Position numbers and translations under genes: made by a program. From the NCBI GenBank assembly GCA_905182185.1, contig CAJJAP010000002.1:53158-117157 (forward strand): a stretch of DNA of 64,000 nucleotides, written 5' to 3'. Source of the stretch: an uncultured Candidatus Poseidoniales archaeon. Lineage in GTDB: Archaea > Thermoplasmatota > Poseidoniia > Poseidoniales > Poseidoniaceae. A model generated the notes under the pieces. It saw nothing but the letters and a program-made list of their open reading frames with translations, was not told the DNA's origin and ran no database searches. Below, piece after piece: positions 1 to 8,920 of the stretch; positions within the stretch are counted from its first letter, which is position 1; the number at the start of each line of letters is the position of its first letter.

Positions 1-552
1 GTCTTCAAGAATTTGATACAGTATATCGAAGGCGATAGAAGATTCGGAGGATTACGTCGCCGACACAGAGATCTAGTAGATATCTGGGTGAGAAAGGAAC
101 ATAGTAACTTGACAAGACTTTCTCGTTGGGGATTGAAAGTTCCGAAGCCATTGGGAATCCACAAAAATGTCCTAGTGATGGAGTATCTAGGTGATGAAAT
201 CTCGCCTAGTCTAAAATTAAGAGAAGTAAAAGTAGATTTTCCAGAGCCTGTTTATGATGAACTACTGGAGTTTTTAGCGGTTACTTGGCAAAAAGCAAAA
301 CTTGCACATGGTGATTTTTCACCATATAATATCTTGTGGCATGATGGAGGACCGGTAGTAATAGATGTGGGTCAAGCGGTAATAGAAACTCATCCCAAAG
401 CCCAAGAATTCCTCGTAAGAGATGTCACTAGATTGGTCGAATGGGGTCAGAAGCAAGGTCTTGAAGTTGATTTAGCCGGTGCTATGTATGAAGTTTTGAA
501 TATGAATCTCGACCATATTGAAAAATTAGAAATAGAATTTGAAGAAGAGTAA
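1..552 (+). CDS. rio1: RIO1-type atypical serine protein kinase (5' truncated by window edge)
   Basis: The reading frame is open from base 1, so the gene starts outside the window and only the C-terminal part (about 184 residues) is seen. Kinase hallmarks are present: a YIEGDRRF element near the front, the catalytic loop HGDFSPYN (Asp and Asn) and a metal-binding IDVGQ in place of the DFG of ordinary kinases, which is typical of RIO kinases. In archaea and eukaryotes RIO1 acts in late maturation of the small ribosomal subunit. The protein ends in an acidic tail. It converges with the KH-domain gene, with one base between the two stop codons; the two belong to the same ribosome-assembly pathway. 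RIO2 is less likely because no N-terminal winged helix can be judged and the GDRRF element fits RIO1. Confidence 0.88.
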   Translation, partial: VFKNLIQYIEGDRRFGGLRRRHRDLVDIWVRKEHSNLTRLSRWGLKVPKPLGIHKNVLVMEYLGDEISPSLKLREVKVDFPEPVYDELLEFLAVTWQKAKLAHGDFSPYNILWHDGGPVVIDVGQAVIETHPKAQEFLVRDVTRLVEWGQKQGLEVDLAGAMYEVLNMNLDHIEKLEIEFEEE

Positions 553-553
553 A

Positions 554-1300
554 TCACTCTTCTTCTGAATAAGTGATGCTTTCATCTTCACCTAATTCCA
601 TCATTAACTCAACGGCCTCTAAGTCTTCAGGGTCAACTTGAGAAGCGCGCATTCTTCTATTGCGCTTATTGCTCAAATCTGCAAGTCCAGGCACTAGGTT
701 TTCAAACACAGTTTCGCCAGACACTTCGCCTTTGATTTCGATACTATCCAAACTACGGCTAGCTAATTTAGACCTGCGCCTATCCTTTTCTAGGAAGTTC
801 AAAACGGTGCCATGCTCAGCACCACCAGCAATCATCTCAATCGCACCTCTCGCTGCTGCTAATCCTTCTTCATGACCTACTAAAACTACTGTTGATTTGT
901 AAATAGTGATTTCAGTATTTGTCAATCCTTCGATCAACTTTCTGATTTTACCTTCACTTCCGATAATTCTAGCGCGAATTCTGCGTTGTTGATTTGCTCT
1001 TTTTCCAACATATCCACGCAATTCAACCAATTCAAAAAAGTGGTCATCTTGGAGTAATCTAATCGCTGCCATAGGTGCCATTCCTCTAGCGATTGCTTTG
1101 ATAACATCTGGTAATTTCATTGCCTTAACCGGATCATAAGTGCCAGGTTCACCCCAAAGGACCTCTACATCACCTGTTTCGGAATCAATTTTGAACTCCT
1201 TACAGCCTGAAGCCTTATGCAAAGACCTTGCAGTAACCCCTTTTGCTCCAATAAGAACCGCAATACGGTCTTGCGGGACACGAGGAAGAGATTGGCGCAT
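554..1300 (-). CDS. KH-domain RNA-binding protein, archaeal Dim2/Krr1 (Pno1)-like
   Basis: A 248-residue protein with two KH modules: a first GxxG-type loop (GAKG, residues 18-21) and a second, canonical one (GSEG, about 114-117) followed by the helix and strand pattern expected of KH domains. It matches the archaeal RNA-processing protein related to eukaryotic Krr1/Pno1/Dim2, which binds the 3' end region of small-subunit rRNA during assembly. The C-terminal 70 residues are basic and then very acidic, an extension beyond the usual core. It lies tail to tail with RIO1, its functional partner in small-subunit maturation, although archaeal genomes often have the two in the same direction. The start is the first ATG and no better one is seen. 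Confidence 0.85.
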   Translation of the reverse strand: MRQSLPRVPQDRIAVLIGAKGVTARSLHKASGCKEFKIDSETGDVEVLWGEPGTYDPVKAMKLPDVIKAIARGMAPMAAIRLLQDDHFFELVELRGYVGKRANQQRRIRARIIGSEGKIRKLIEGLTNTEITIYKSTVVLVGHEEGLAAARGAIEMIAGGAEHGTVLNFLEKDRRRSKLASRSLDSIEIKGEVSGETVFENLVPGLADLSNKRNRRMRASQVDPEDLEAVELMMELGEDESITYSEEE

Positions 1301-1326
1301 AAGGCGAGGCTACCGCCCACCTCATT

Positions 1327-3144
1327 TCAAGCGTTGGTTCTTCTTTGGAGGTGTGAAATTACGATTCCAGCGAATAATAGTGCGATTATTGAAGGAGCGA
1401 AAGAAGGCACTAACCCTGCACTTGTTATCGCAGCACCAGTGACTACCATGTGATTGTAATTATTTCCTTCATCATACTCATCTACTACATTGCTATAATC
1501 TATCACTAGGCGTAAATCGTATTGACCAGTCTTTGGAACTGTATAATTCCATATCAGAGTTTCATTTGAGTCTGAAAGACTTCCTGAGGCAAGAGTTCTT
1601 GCTTCCATCACCGTCCACTGCACGGTGGAAGAGCGGTCGGCTGGTGCAGATTCAAGTCTAACTACTACACTACCGCCATAGTCTTGATTACTTTCCAAAA
1701 CACTGGTTATTGTGATATTACCAAAACTTTCACCAGGTCTTACTACTAATCTATCTAGATTAGTTTCTGTTTCATTCCAGTACAAGTCCAATCCAGGGAG
1801 AATTTGATACGATGCTGGTGCGGTTGTAATAGAGTTACCAGCAATATCGAAAACCACTGCTTGAAGCATTAGATGCTGACGAGACTTAGTCGCCCAATTA
1901 GATAGTCCAACAGTTCCGTCAAGACCATTGGCACCCAAAGTGATCCAACGTCCAGAAAGGTCGGGTGTTTGTCCAACTCCATTAGAGTCAAACCCATATT
2001 GAATATATGAGGCAGTTGTATCAATTCCAGATTGTTCATCGATAGCGCTGAATGAAACATTGGCACCACCGATTTTACTGGTAGTCAATTCATCAACAGT
2101 CCAGCCATCAGCTTCAGGTTGAGTTCCATCGACTCTAATTGTAATTGTATTACTTGGTCCAGTATTACCTACATTGTCAATTGCTCTAAATGCGATATTA
2201 TGGACACCTTCAATCATTGTCAAAGTGGTTGAATCATTGTAAACAGTATTCCATGTAACTCCAATATCATCAGACCATTCAACATGGCTAACACCGCTAC
2301 CTTGAGAGTCATCACTTCCAGTGATCAAGCCGGATAGAGTAACGGTAGTACTCTGCTGCCACGAAGAACCGTCACCAATTGTTATAGAGCCTATACTAGG
2401 GCCAGTTCTATCAATTCCGATGAATATTGTAGAAGAGTTTGAGAGTCCAGAGTTATCAAAGACAGTTAGTCGAGGATTCGAAGAACCTTCAGACATATTA
2501 CCGCTGGCCCAATCCCAGCCATAATTGAGAGTTCCTGGCCCATCTGCAAGTGGAGAACTAGGTCCCGGGGCATTGGTTAGTGTTGCTCGTTTCAGATCAT
2601 CATCAATAGCGCCCCAACGAAATGAAATCGCTTCATCGGATTCAATATTGAACCATGCTCTATCGGTGACGGAATCACCAGTTCCATAATCTGAATTCAA
2701 AACTTTGAAAATAGTTATTTCGGGAATGTGATTGGTAATATTGAATTCTTCACCGAGTGCGGTTGTAGTATTTGCGACATCATCATCCCATGCAGTAGCC
2801 CTTAGTGTGTAATTACCATTCGTATAAGCGGTTGAATCAAAATGCTTCAACCATGGCGTGCTGGTCAAGTTTGTGACTAGATTCCATGAGCCAGAATCCA
2901 AAATCTCAATTAATATTGAAGAAATATTACCAGTCCCACTCAATGTAAAAGTAAGGGTGTGTAATCCTGTGATGTTATCATCGCTATTTGGCCCATTACT
3001 GAATGCAATACTGGTATTAGAAGGTGAATTATTTACTATAATTGCATCTGACAAAGTGTCAATCTGATCATTATAATTTAATAATGGAGAGACAAAACTA
3101 GCGAGTAGAAAAACAAGTGCGATACTCACTGCCCTCCCCTGCAT
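1327..3144 (-). CDS. Secreted Ig-like surface protein with C-terminal membrane anchor
   Basis: A 605-residue protein beginning with a short hydrophobic signal segment (residues about 5-22, AVSIALVFLLASFVSPLL) and ending in a membrane helix followed by HLQRRTNA, a typical positive cytoplasmic stop. The body is rich in Ser, Thr, Asn and Gly and contains repeated beta-sandwich-like stretches with patterns such as DNSGLSNSST and RAIDNVGNTGPSN, as found in Ig-like or Big-type repeats of archaeal surface proteins. It probably sits on the outside of the cytoplasmic membrane. No enzyme motif is visible, so the function is unknown. It is divergent from the next large surface gene and about 200 bp separate their starts. 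Confidence 0.7.
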   Translation of the reverse strand: MQGRAVSIALVFLLASFVSPLLNYNDQIDTLSDAIIVNNSPSNTSIAFSNGPNSDDNITGLHTLTFTLSGTGNISSILIEILDSGSWNLVTNLTSTPWLKHFDSTAYTNGNYTLRATAWDDDVANTTTALGEEFNITNHIPEITIFKVLNSDYGTGDSVTDRAWFNIESDEAISFRWGAIDDDLKRATLTNAPGPSSPLADGPGTLNYGWDWASGNMSEGSSNPRLTVFDNSGLSNSSTIFIGIDRTGPSIGSITIGDGSSWQQSTTVTLSGLITGSDDSQGSGVSHVEWSDDIGVTWNTVYNDSTTLTMIEGVHNIAFRAIDNVGNTGPSNTITIRVDGTQPEADGWTVDELTTSKIGGANVSFSAIDEQSGIDTTASYIQYGFDSNGVGQTPDLSGRWITLGANGLDGTVGLSNWATKSRQHLMLQAVVFDIAGNSITTAPASYQILPGLDLYWNETETNLDRLVVRPGESFGNITITSVLESNQDYGGSVVVRLESAPADRSSTVQWTVMEARTLASGSLSDSNETLIWNYTVPKTGQYDLRLVIDYSNVVDEYDEGNNYNHMVVTGAAITSAGLVPSFAPSIIALLFAGIVISHLQRRTNA

Positions 3145-3350
3145 ACCCTAGAGACGTTCGGGCTCAGCCTTCAATGCTACCCCTAGAAATGCTTCTTTTG
3201 ACGATTAAGTGAAGGTTACAATCTTTACCAAAATAAGAATTACAAAGCGATTTAATGTATTTTGGCGAGCCAAATAATCTCAAACATTTGGCAACTATAG
3301 GCCTAGATTTGAGATGGGTTCAAGTGCTACGCAATATCACGCTTAGATAC

Positions 3351-6146
3351 ATGGCGAATGAGTTGAAGTCCATACTGGTCGTAGTATTGTTGGCTCTGAC
3401 AATAATGCCCCTCTCCGTTTCGGCAGAAACTAGCGGCGGTATTCAGGCCTCAACATCGACTTTGAGCATCCTGCCGGCTTCCCCTGAAGCCGGTGACTCA
3501 ATCACTATTTTGCTAACACTTTACAACTCTCAACAAACTGATGCCTTCGATGTAAAATACTCAATTTACAAAGATGGAACCAGTTCCGGAGACAGACTTG
3601 CAATGAACACAGTCAATATCCTGGGTGAAGAAACAGTTGATGTTAGTGCAACATGGAATTCACTGACCGAAGGAAATCACAAAGTGTGGGTGATATTTGA
3701 GGCTAACCAAGACACTGAAGCATCATTTTACCTAGATTTCGTAGTGACAGGACTACCAAACCTGAGAATTGTTGAAACTGCTTTATCTCCTGCGAGTGAT
3801 ATTAAATTCGGAGATAATGTTACAGCATCAACTCGGATAACCAATATTGGTAGTGTTGATGCATCAACAAGTACCCTTCATTTTTCAACATCCAGCGGCG
3901 AACAACAATTTTTGCCAACCCCAGCAATAGCCGCTGGCCAATCTCAATGGGTTAATACTACATTTATTGCACCGCAAAGTGGAACTCATACGATTTACTT
4001 TAATCCAGATTATTATGAAGAAGTACACGAAGCATCGGAGTTAAACAAGATTGTTGAGTTATCTTTGTTAGTTGAGACTCTGATGGATGTCTATCATATT
4101 GGTGACCTAACAGTAACTGTTGAAGAAGGGGCCTTAGAAGGGCCATGGACTATTGAAGGAACATTGGGTAGAACCAATGGGACTGGAACTACTGAAGTCC
4201 CGCTACGTCTAGAGATTCCAACTGATAATGGTGGAATACTGATGATGCCTCCATTTACTGTAACTCTCTCCGGCGCAGGATATGCAGAAAAGTCATGGAG
4301 TCAAGTACTTACAATTAATGACCTATCTTCTCTGAGTGATGGTTTACATATTGTGGCGGCCCAAGTAGATCCATTCAATTCAGGCGACTTTGTTCAAGAG
4401 TCAACAAACAATGATCGAATCGCAGGCCAATTATCTATTTACCCGATTCCAGATATTTTTGTTGATGGAGATGCAATACCTTCTTCTTCATCAATTGCTT
4501 CAGGTGAAGATGTAACCTGGAGAGTTAGTATTTCCAATATTGGTGATATCCAAGTGCGAGGGCAAATAGTCTATATTTGGGAAGGCGTAGAAAGTGAATC
4601 CGGCTGGATATTTATCGATGCAGGTGCAACTCAACCATGGGATATTACTTTGACCACATTAATTGGTTCACATTCAGCAGAATTCGAAGCACAGTGGGTT
4701 CCACATCCAACTAGTTGGGATAGTAATCCATTGAATAGTAAAGCAACAGGTAGTATTTCTGTTGAGGCTCCGTTGAGGTTACAATGGGTCTATACATCTA
4801 TTTCATTGACTGATATAACTGGAAATACAGCCTCTCAACCATTGCAAAGCGGAGATTCATACACAGTGTCAATCAATATGACAAGTATTGAAACTGGTAA
4901 TGTGTCCTTCAACTGTTTTGATGGTTCTGGAACTCTGCTAGAGACCTTGTTTGTAGATATAGAAGTTAGATCTGACAGAGCTACAGTTTCCTGCAACTTC
5001 ATCGCTGCATCACCAATTAGTACAATCCGAATTTCACCATCAGACATCACAGTTGCTAGCACCTTCACACGCGCTTTCCCAACAGTTGCTACCGATGGGG
5101 GAACAACAGATGCAGAAACATCTGCCAAGGGTACAATGACTTTGCTTGGAGGCGGTGTTATTGGATTGATTGCACTATTGGTGGTAGCATATATTCTTAC
5201 TAGAGAAAGAGAAGAAGAAGTGGAAAGAGATATTTTCGATTATTGTCCATCATGTGATGGTGAATTAGAAGGGGTCGAAGACCGCTGCCCTCATTGTTCA
5301 TTCAACCTTAAGAAAGCCAGAAAGCAATTCCACGATTGCCATGAATGTACAGAATCTATTCCGGATTTGATGGAAGATTGCCCGTATTGTGGTACTGCGC
5401 AAGATGTATCGTCATTCTTTGAGCAACGACAAAAAAGAGTTGTAGAAAAGAAAGAACTTGTTGCTATTGAGGAAGAGGACGATGAAGATGAAATCGTTAC
5501 AGGTGCAGAAGACTTCGCATCCACTGTTCAAGAATTTGGTTATGATGAAGAGGATCTCGGTCAAGAGTGGGATAAGAACTTGAAGAGTGCTGAAGATGAA
5601 GTTGAAGCTGCATACGATAGAAAACATGCAGGTGAGTTGGCGCTTGAAGGACTCACAGATGAAGAGATTGAAGAATTGAATAACGAGGTTACGACGACAC
5701 TCAAGAGCGCTAAAGATGCCGCAGTTGGTGTCGGAATCGAAGAGATGCTCAGCGGTCGTGAAATTCATGCTCACTTGGATGATGGGCAAGATCTATCGGC
5801 AAGTGATGCAGGGATTAGGGAGCAAATATTCAACGTCACAGGTGAGGATGGAGTTCTACCAGGGGATAAGTTTGAAGTTGGAATGAATGTAACCGATAAT
5901 TCATTAGCAGGAAATGAGGTCAAAGATTCAACAGCAGATTTCTCCTTTGAAGAGGACGAAGCACCACTTTCAGCATCAACTAAGTCGGATACAGAAGTTG
6001 CAACTGCAAGGGAAGCACAGAAGCCAAAACGTCGCGCCCCTAAGCGAAAAGAAGAAACCCCACAGGTAGCCGAATGTGGTGCATGTGGAGCAGATCTTCC
6101 AGTTGAAGCAAATGAATGTGGTACTTGCGGTGCAAAGTTCGAATGA
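3351..6146 (+). CDS. CARDB-type surface protein with membrane helix and cytoplasmic zinc ribbons
   Basis: The start chosen is the ATG at 3351, because it is followed at once by a clear signal peptide (KSILVVVLLALTIMPLSVSA); an upstream in-frame ATG at 3255 would add 32 non-secretory residues. The outer part carries several CARDB-like adhesion repeats (patterns such as DNVTASTRITNIGSVDAST and GEDVTWRVSISNIG). A single membrane helix (GGGVIGLIALLVVAYILT) precedes a basic and acidic segment, then CPSC...CPHC and CHEC...CPYC zinc ribbons, a long acidic linker and a third ribbon at the very C-terminus (CGAC...CGTC). It is a type I membrane protein that could link external binding to an internal zinc-ribbon tail. 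Ligand and role are unknown. Confidence 0.75.
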   Translation: MANELKSILVVVLLALTIMPLSVSAETSGGIQASTSTLSILPASPEAGDSITILLTLYNSQQTDAFDVKYSIYKDGTSSGDRLAMNTVNILGEETVDVSATWNSLTEGNHKVWVIFEANQDTEASFYLDFVVTGLPNLRIVETALSPASDIKFGDNVTASTRITNIGSVDASTSTLHFSTSSGEQQFLPTPAIAAGQSQWVNTTFIAPQSGTHTIYFNPDYYEEVHEASELNKIVELSLLVETLMDVYHIGDLTVTVEEGALEGPWTIEGTLGRTNGTGTTEVPLRLEIPTDNGGILMMPPFTVTLSGAGYAEKSWSQVLTINDLSSLSDGLHIVAAQVDPFNSGDFVQESTNNDRIAGQLSIYPIPDIFVDGDAIPSSSSIASGEDVTWRVSISNIGDIQVRGQIVYIWEGVESESGWIFIDAGATQPWDITLTTLIGSHSAEFEAQWVPHPTSWDSNPLNSKATGSISVEAPLRLQWVYTSISLTDITGNTASQPLQSGDSYTVSINMTSIETGNVSFNCFDGSGTLLETLFVDIEVRSDRATVSCNFIAASPISTIRISPSDITVASTFTRAFPTVATDGGTTDAETSAKGTMTLLGGGVIGLIALLVVAYILTREREEEVERDIFDYCPSCDGELEGVEDRCPHCSFNLKKARKQFHDCHECTESIPDLMEDCPYCGTAQDVSSFFEQRQKRVVEKKELVAIEEEDDEDEIVTGAEDFASTVQEFGYDEEDLGQEWDKNLKSAEDEVEAAYDRKHAGELALEGLTDEEIEELNNEVTTTLKSAKDAAVGVGIEEMLSGREIHAHLDDGQDLSASDAGIREQIFNVTGEDGVLPGDKFEVGMNVTDNSLAGNEVKDSTADFSFEEDEAPLSASTKSDTEVATAREAQKPKRRAPKRKEETPQVAECGACGADLPVEANECGTCGAKFE

Positions 6147-6321
6147 ACTGTTCATTGATTGAATGAATTGAATGTGCCCGTCGGCTTTCATAGGGTTCGT
6201 CATCGCTTTCGCTCGGCCACCATGTGCGTCATTCAGGCGATTTGAACCAACCCACTACTTGCCTTCAAAGTGCCTCAAGCGAGGGAGGTATTCAAAACAA
6301 AAGAAGGATTGGCTATATTTG

Positions 6322-6873
6322 ATGCAACAAAGAGTATTGCCAATGCTCGTCGTTTTGACAATGTTATTGACTTCTACAGTTGGTTGCTTGGGGTTGATTC
6401 CAGCCCGTGAGGCTGTTGAGGGGTTTAGAGAGCCTGCTGGCGATGCTTTGACCTACCAAAAGATAGATGTTTCACACACCTATACTTCCTTGGAACTACA
6501 GCCTTATACAAATAAATCGGTATTTATTGTAGATGATTCTGTGACTGAGATTTCGATTTATTTCAAGGCAGCATTTACATTTTCTGACATATTTCCACAA
6601 ATTGAAAACAATACGAGATATGTCAGAGCAACATTAACTGATTCAGAAGGAGTAATTCAATGGTCTAAAGATGTTAGTTCCGATTCAGCACCTATCGAAG
6701 AAAAACTTGAACCTAATCCTGCATTTCCCAAAGGTGATTGGGAATTAAACGTTGAAGCGAGAGGCATTGGTGAAGAAACGCTAGGATTAATCCATGATAA
6801 TTTCAATATCCAATTGACCATTACAAAGAGATGCGTCCAATATCCAATGGAACAATCTTGTTCAACTGATTGA
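6322..6873 (+). CDS. Putative lipoprotein of unknown function
   Basis: An ORF opening at 6172 is longer, but the ATG at 6322 is followed directly by a hydrophobic stretch and a lipobox (MLLTSTVGC), so this start is preferred, giving 183 residues. The mature protein would be tethered by the lipid-modified cysteine. The remainder looks like a beta-rich extracellular domain with no recognised motif. The next gene, on the other strand, converges with one base between the stops. Confidence 0.6.
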   Translation: MQQRVLPMLVVLTMLLTSTVGCLGLIPAREAVEGFREPAGDALTYQKIDVSHTYTSLELQPYTNKSVFIVDDSVTEISIYFKAAFTFSDIFPQIENNTRYVRATLTDSEGVIQWSKDVSSDSAPIEEKLEPNPAFPKGDWELNVEARGIGEETLGLIHDNFNIQLTITKRCVQYPMEQSCSTD

Positions 6874-6874
6874 A

Positions 6875-8062
6875 TCAAATCAATGCTTCAGTACATGCAT
6901 AATTGCGTGAGCAGTTTTTACATTTCCCTGGTCTTTCATGGTTTCTTTTGGGATCGTTGTGAACCATTAATCTCTGGACTTCAGCAATAGCATCGAATAA
7001 CATTGATTTATTTGCATCATCCCATGGGATTTGATGTAAGTCCTCATTTCCATATCTTAGCACTCCATAAGGAGTGGCTCTTTTAGTACTAATCTCTACT
7101 AAATGCAAATACGCCAAAACTTGTATCTTGTGAGAGCGGTGAGGGAATTTTGGTACTCTTCCAGTTTTCTGTTCAACCGGAATAAATTCGCCATCTACTA
7201 TCACTATCTGGTCTGGCCTTCCTCGAAGGCCAGTTATTGGATCTTTCAATAGACTCGTAGAATCTTCATTGTCAGAATATGCGATTTCTGTATTTTCTTT
7301 CAATCCAACAATTTCTCTTGCGATTTCTAATGAATTTTCTACAAGTAGAGCTCTTTGCAACTGCCAAGAAGCGAATAATGTCCAAGACATTGCTAATACC
7401 GCAAACAAGAAACCCGCCTGACTTTTGTTCTCTGCACCTATGAGGGCCATGGAATGCAGAGCCAATGCTATTGATGCTAACAATAATGCCGCCTCTATCC
7501 GACCTGCTTCAAACCATCCACCGATGAAACCTTGAGGCTGTAATACCGATTCAAGATGATATGTATCGCTCTCTTGAAAATTACTTTTTGATTTTGCAAT
7601 CGTATCCGTCCATCCAATCCATTCTCTCCATGGCAGATAAACTGCTACAATTCCAGTAATTAGGAGAGATAATGCCCAGAGTGCCATGTATCTAGCAATT
7701 GATTCGGTGGTGTAAGCAGCATCTTCTATCAAAGAAAAAACGATAGCATCTATGATGAATACTAAGATGACACCAAACCACCACGACCAGATGACCATGG
7801 CTCTTCGTAATTTAGCGTGTTTTTCTTGATAGTCTTTTACTTGGCCGTGAATTGTGGCGTGTTTTTCGAACCCAGCTGTAATTGCTTCACCTTGGCCACT
7901 TTTCCCTTCTCGCGCTAGTGACCAAGAGAGAGGACAATATTCGTGGCGTTCCAAATCGCTGGCACTAACTCTCAATGGTTCACCAGTTTTTAATCGCCAA
8001 ACACCGTCCTCATGGAGTTCAGCGCCATTAAATTGGTCTGATTGAGGAGAATCTTGAGCCAT
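6875..8062 (-). CDS. Cas4/RecB-like PD-(D/E)XK nuclease with four internal membrane helices
   Basis: The parts of a Cas4-like iron-sulfur nuclease are all present: an N-terminal cysteine in SDLERHEYCPLSW (about residue 43), the catalytic core GRPDQ...PVEQKTG (Asp and ExK), a following QVLAYLHLVE helix, and a C-terminal cysteine trio CKNCSRNYAC that with the first Cys would hold a 4Fe-4S cluster. Between the first Cys and the catalytic core, where Cas4 has a compact linker, there is a roughly 200-residue insert with four hydrophobic helices (about 88-110, 125-145, 190-212 and 216-238), so the nuclease should sit on the membrane. No cas1, cas2 or CRISPR array is nearby. The start is the ATG at 8062 rather than the TTG one codon earlier. 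Substrate and partner are unknown. Confidence 0.72.
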   Translation of the reverse strand: MAQDSPQSDQFNGAELHEDGVWRLKTGEPLRVSASDLERHEYCPLSWSLAREGKSGQGEAITAGFEKHATIHGQVKDYQEKHAKLRRAMVIWSWWFGVILVFIIDAIVFSLIEDAAYTTESIARYMALWALSLLITGIVAVYLPWREWIGWTDTIAKSKSNFQESDTYHLESVLQPQGFIGGWFEAGRIEAALLLASIALALHSMALIGAENKSQAGFLFAVLAMSWTLFASWQLQRALLVENSLEIAREIVGLKENTEIAYSDNEDSTSLLKDPITGLRGRPDQIVIVDGEFIPVEQKTGRVPKFPHRSHKIQVLAYLHLVEISTKRATPYGVLRYGNEDLHQIPWDDANKSMLFDAIAEVQRLMVHNDPKRNHERPGKCKNCSRNYACTEALI

Positions 8063-8181
8063 CAATTATTTCCCCCGTATGCAGCGTGGGGGGTGGGCTC
8101 TTTCTTTTATTCTCCGCCGTCACGATTATGGCGATTTCACTAAATACTGAAATTCTGAAAGTCTTAGTCAGTGCGAAGCGG

Positions 8182-8189
8182 TTTAATAT
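8182..8189 (+). promoter_or_regulatory. Likely TATA box of rps2
   Basis: The sequence TTTAATAT is centred about 38 nt before the S2 start codon, predicting a leader of roughly 12 nt that contains GAGGT, a usable Shine-Dalgarno element. Confidence 0.4.
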
Positions 8190-8223
8190 GGGGGTTATGT
8201 GGGCGGCTTGCTGAGGTTTATCT

Positions 8224-8835
8224 ATGTCCGATGAAGAAGCAACATTACTGATACCGTTTGAAGACTATGAAGAGAACGCCGTAAATATCGGTACTCAACA
8301 GAAAAGTTCAGACATGAAGAGATTTATTGAACGTGTTCGTGAGGATGGGTTATACCTTTTGGACGTCAATATCACCGATGCTCGTATCCGTTCAATCGCT
8401 GCTTTCCTCAATCATTTTGATTCCCCTCGTATAATGGTAGTTTCAGCTCGTCAATACGGACAGAGGCCAGCACGTCTTTTCTCAGAAGCAATCGGAGCAA
8501 ATTCCGCAGTCGGTCGCTTTATTCCAGGTTCACTTACCAATCCAGTTCTTCGTTCATACGTCGAACCAGATGTGCTTTTCGTAACAGACCCTGCTGCTGA
8601 CCAACAAGCATTGATCGAAGCGGTTAACTCCGGTCTTCCAATCGTCGGTATCGTGGACGCAAACAATAATCTTCGTAATGTTGACATCGCACTTCCTGCA
8701 AATAACAAGGGTCGTCGCTCTCTTGCTCAAATTTACTGGCTACTCGCCCGTGAAGTACTCAAACTACGTGGAAAAACCACAGATGAAGATTGGGCTAAGG
8801 AACAAGATCTTGAAGAGTGGCAATCAACCTTCTGA
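8224..8835 (+). CDS. rps2: Small-subunit ribosomal protein uS2
   Basis: A 203-residue protein matching archaeal uS2 (S2P). Typical stretches are YLLDVNITDARIRSIAAFLN near the front, the RFIPGSLTNP element, EPDVLFVTDPAAD, GLPIVGIVDANN and NNKGRRSLAQIYWLLAREVL. It is a structural protein of the 30S subunit head/body boundary. The archaeal form is short at both ends compared with bacterial RpsB. The gene stands apart here from other ribosomal genes and is followed by a T-rich hairpin-like segment. A GAGGT element lies seven bases before the ATG. Confidence 0.95.
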   Translation: MSDEEATLLIPFEDYEENAVNIGTQQKSSDMKRFIERVREDGLYLLDVNITDARIRSIAAFLNHFDSPRIMVVSARQYGQRPARLFSEAIGANSAVGRFIPGSLTNPVLRSYVEPDVLFVTDPAADQQALIEAVNSGLPIVGIVDANNNLRNVDIALPANNKGRRSLAQIYWLLAREVLKLRGKTTDEDWAKEQDLEEWQSTF

Positions 8836-8845
8836 GTATTGTTGA

Positions 8846-8867
8846 ATGCCTGTGCCTTTTTTGGCAT
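8846..8867 (+). terminator. Possible transcription terminator after rps2
   Basis: An ATGCC/GGCAT five-base inverted repeat encloses a run of six T residues, just after the S2 stop codon. T-runs alone terminate archaeal RNA polymerase, so the run may be the active part. Confidence 0.3.
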
Positions 8868-8891
8868 ATTAGTTTCAATATTGAATGGATG

Positions 8892-8898
8892 TTATTTA
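8892..8898 (+). promoter_or_regulatory. TATA box of the FkbM methyltransferase gene
   Basis: TTATTTA is centred 26 nt upstream of the ATG at 8921, the spacing expected for a leaderless archaeal gene. Confidence 0.4.
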
Positions 8899-8920
8899 CA
8901 TAAAGGTATCATAAGCAAGT

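Noticed and set aside
5412..5789. 125-codon minus-strand ORF
   Set aside because: Lies inside the acidic linker of the CARDB/zinc-ribbon gene; repetitive GAA/GAT codons leave the opposite strand open.
6147..6321. tRNA gene in the gap before the lipoprotein
   Set aside because: The GGGTTCGTC stretch looked like a T-arm, but no cloverleaf with acceptor and anticodon stems can be built. No convincing tRNA or rRNA was seen anywhere in the window.
6875..8062. CRISPR-associated role for the Cas4-like gene
   Set aside because: No repeat-spacer array and no cas1/cas2 or effector gene in the window; the family has many non-CRISPR members.
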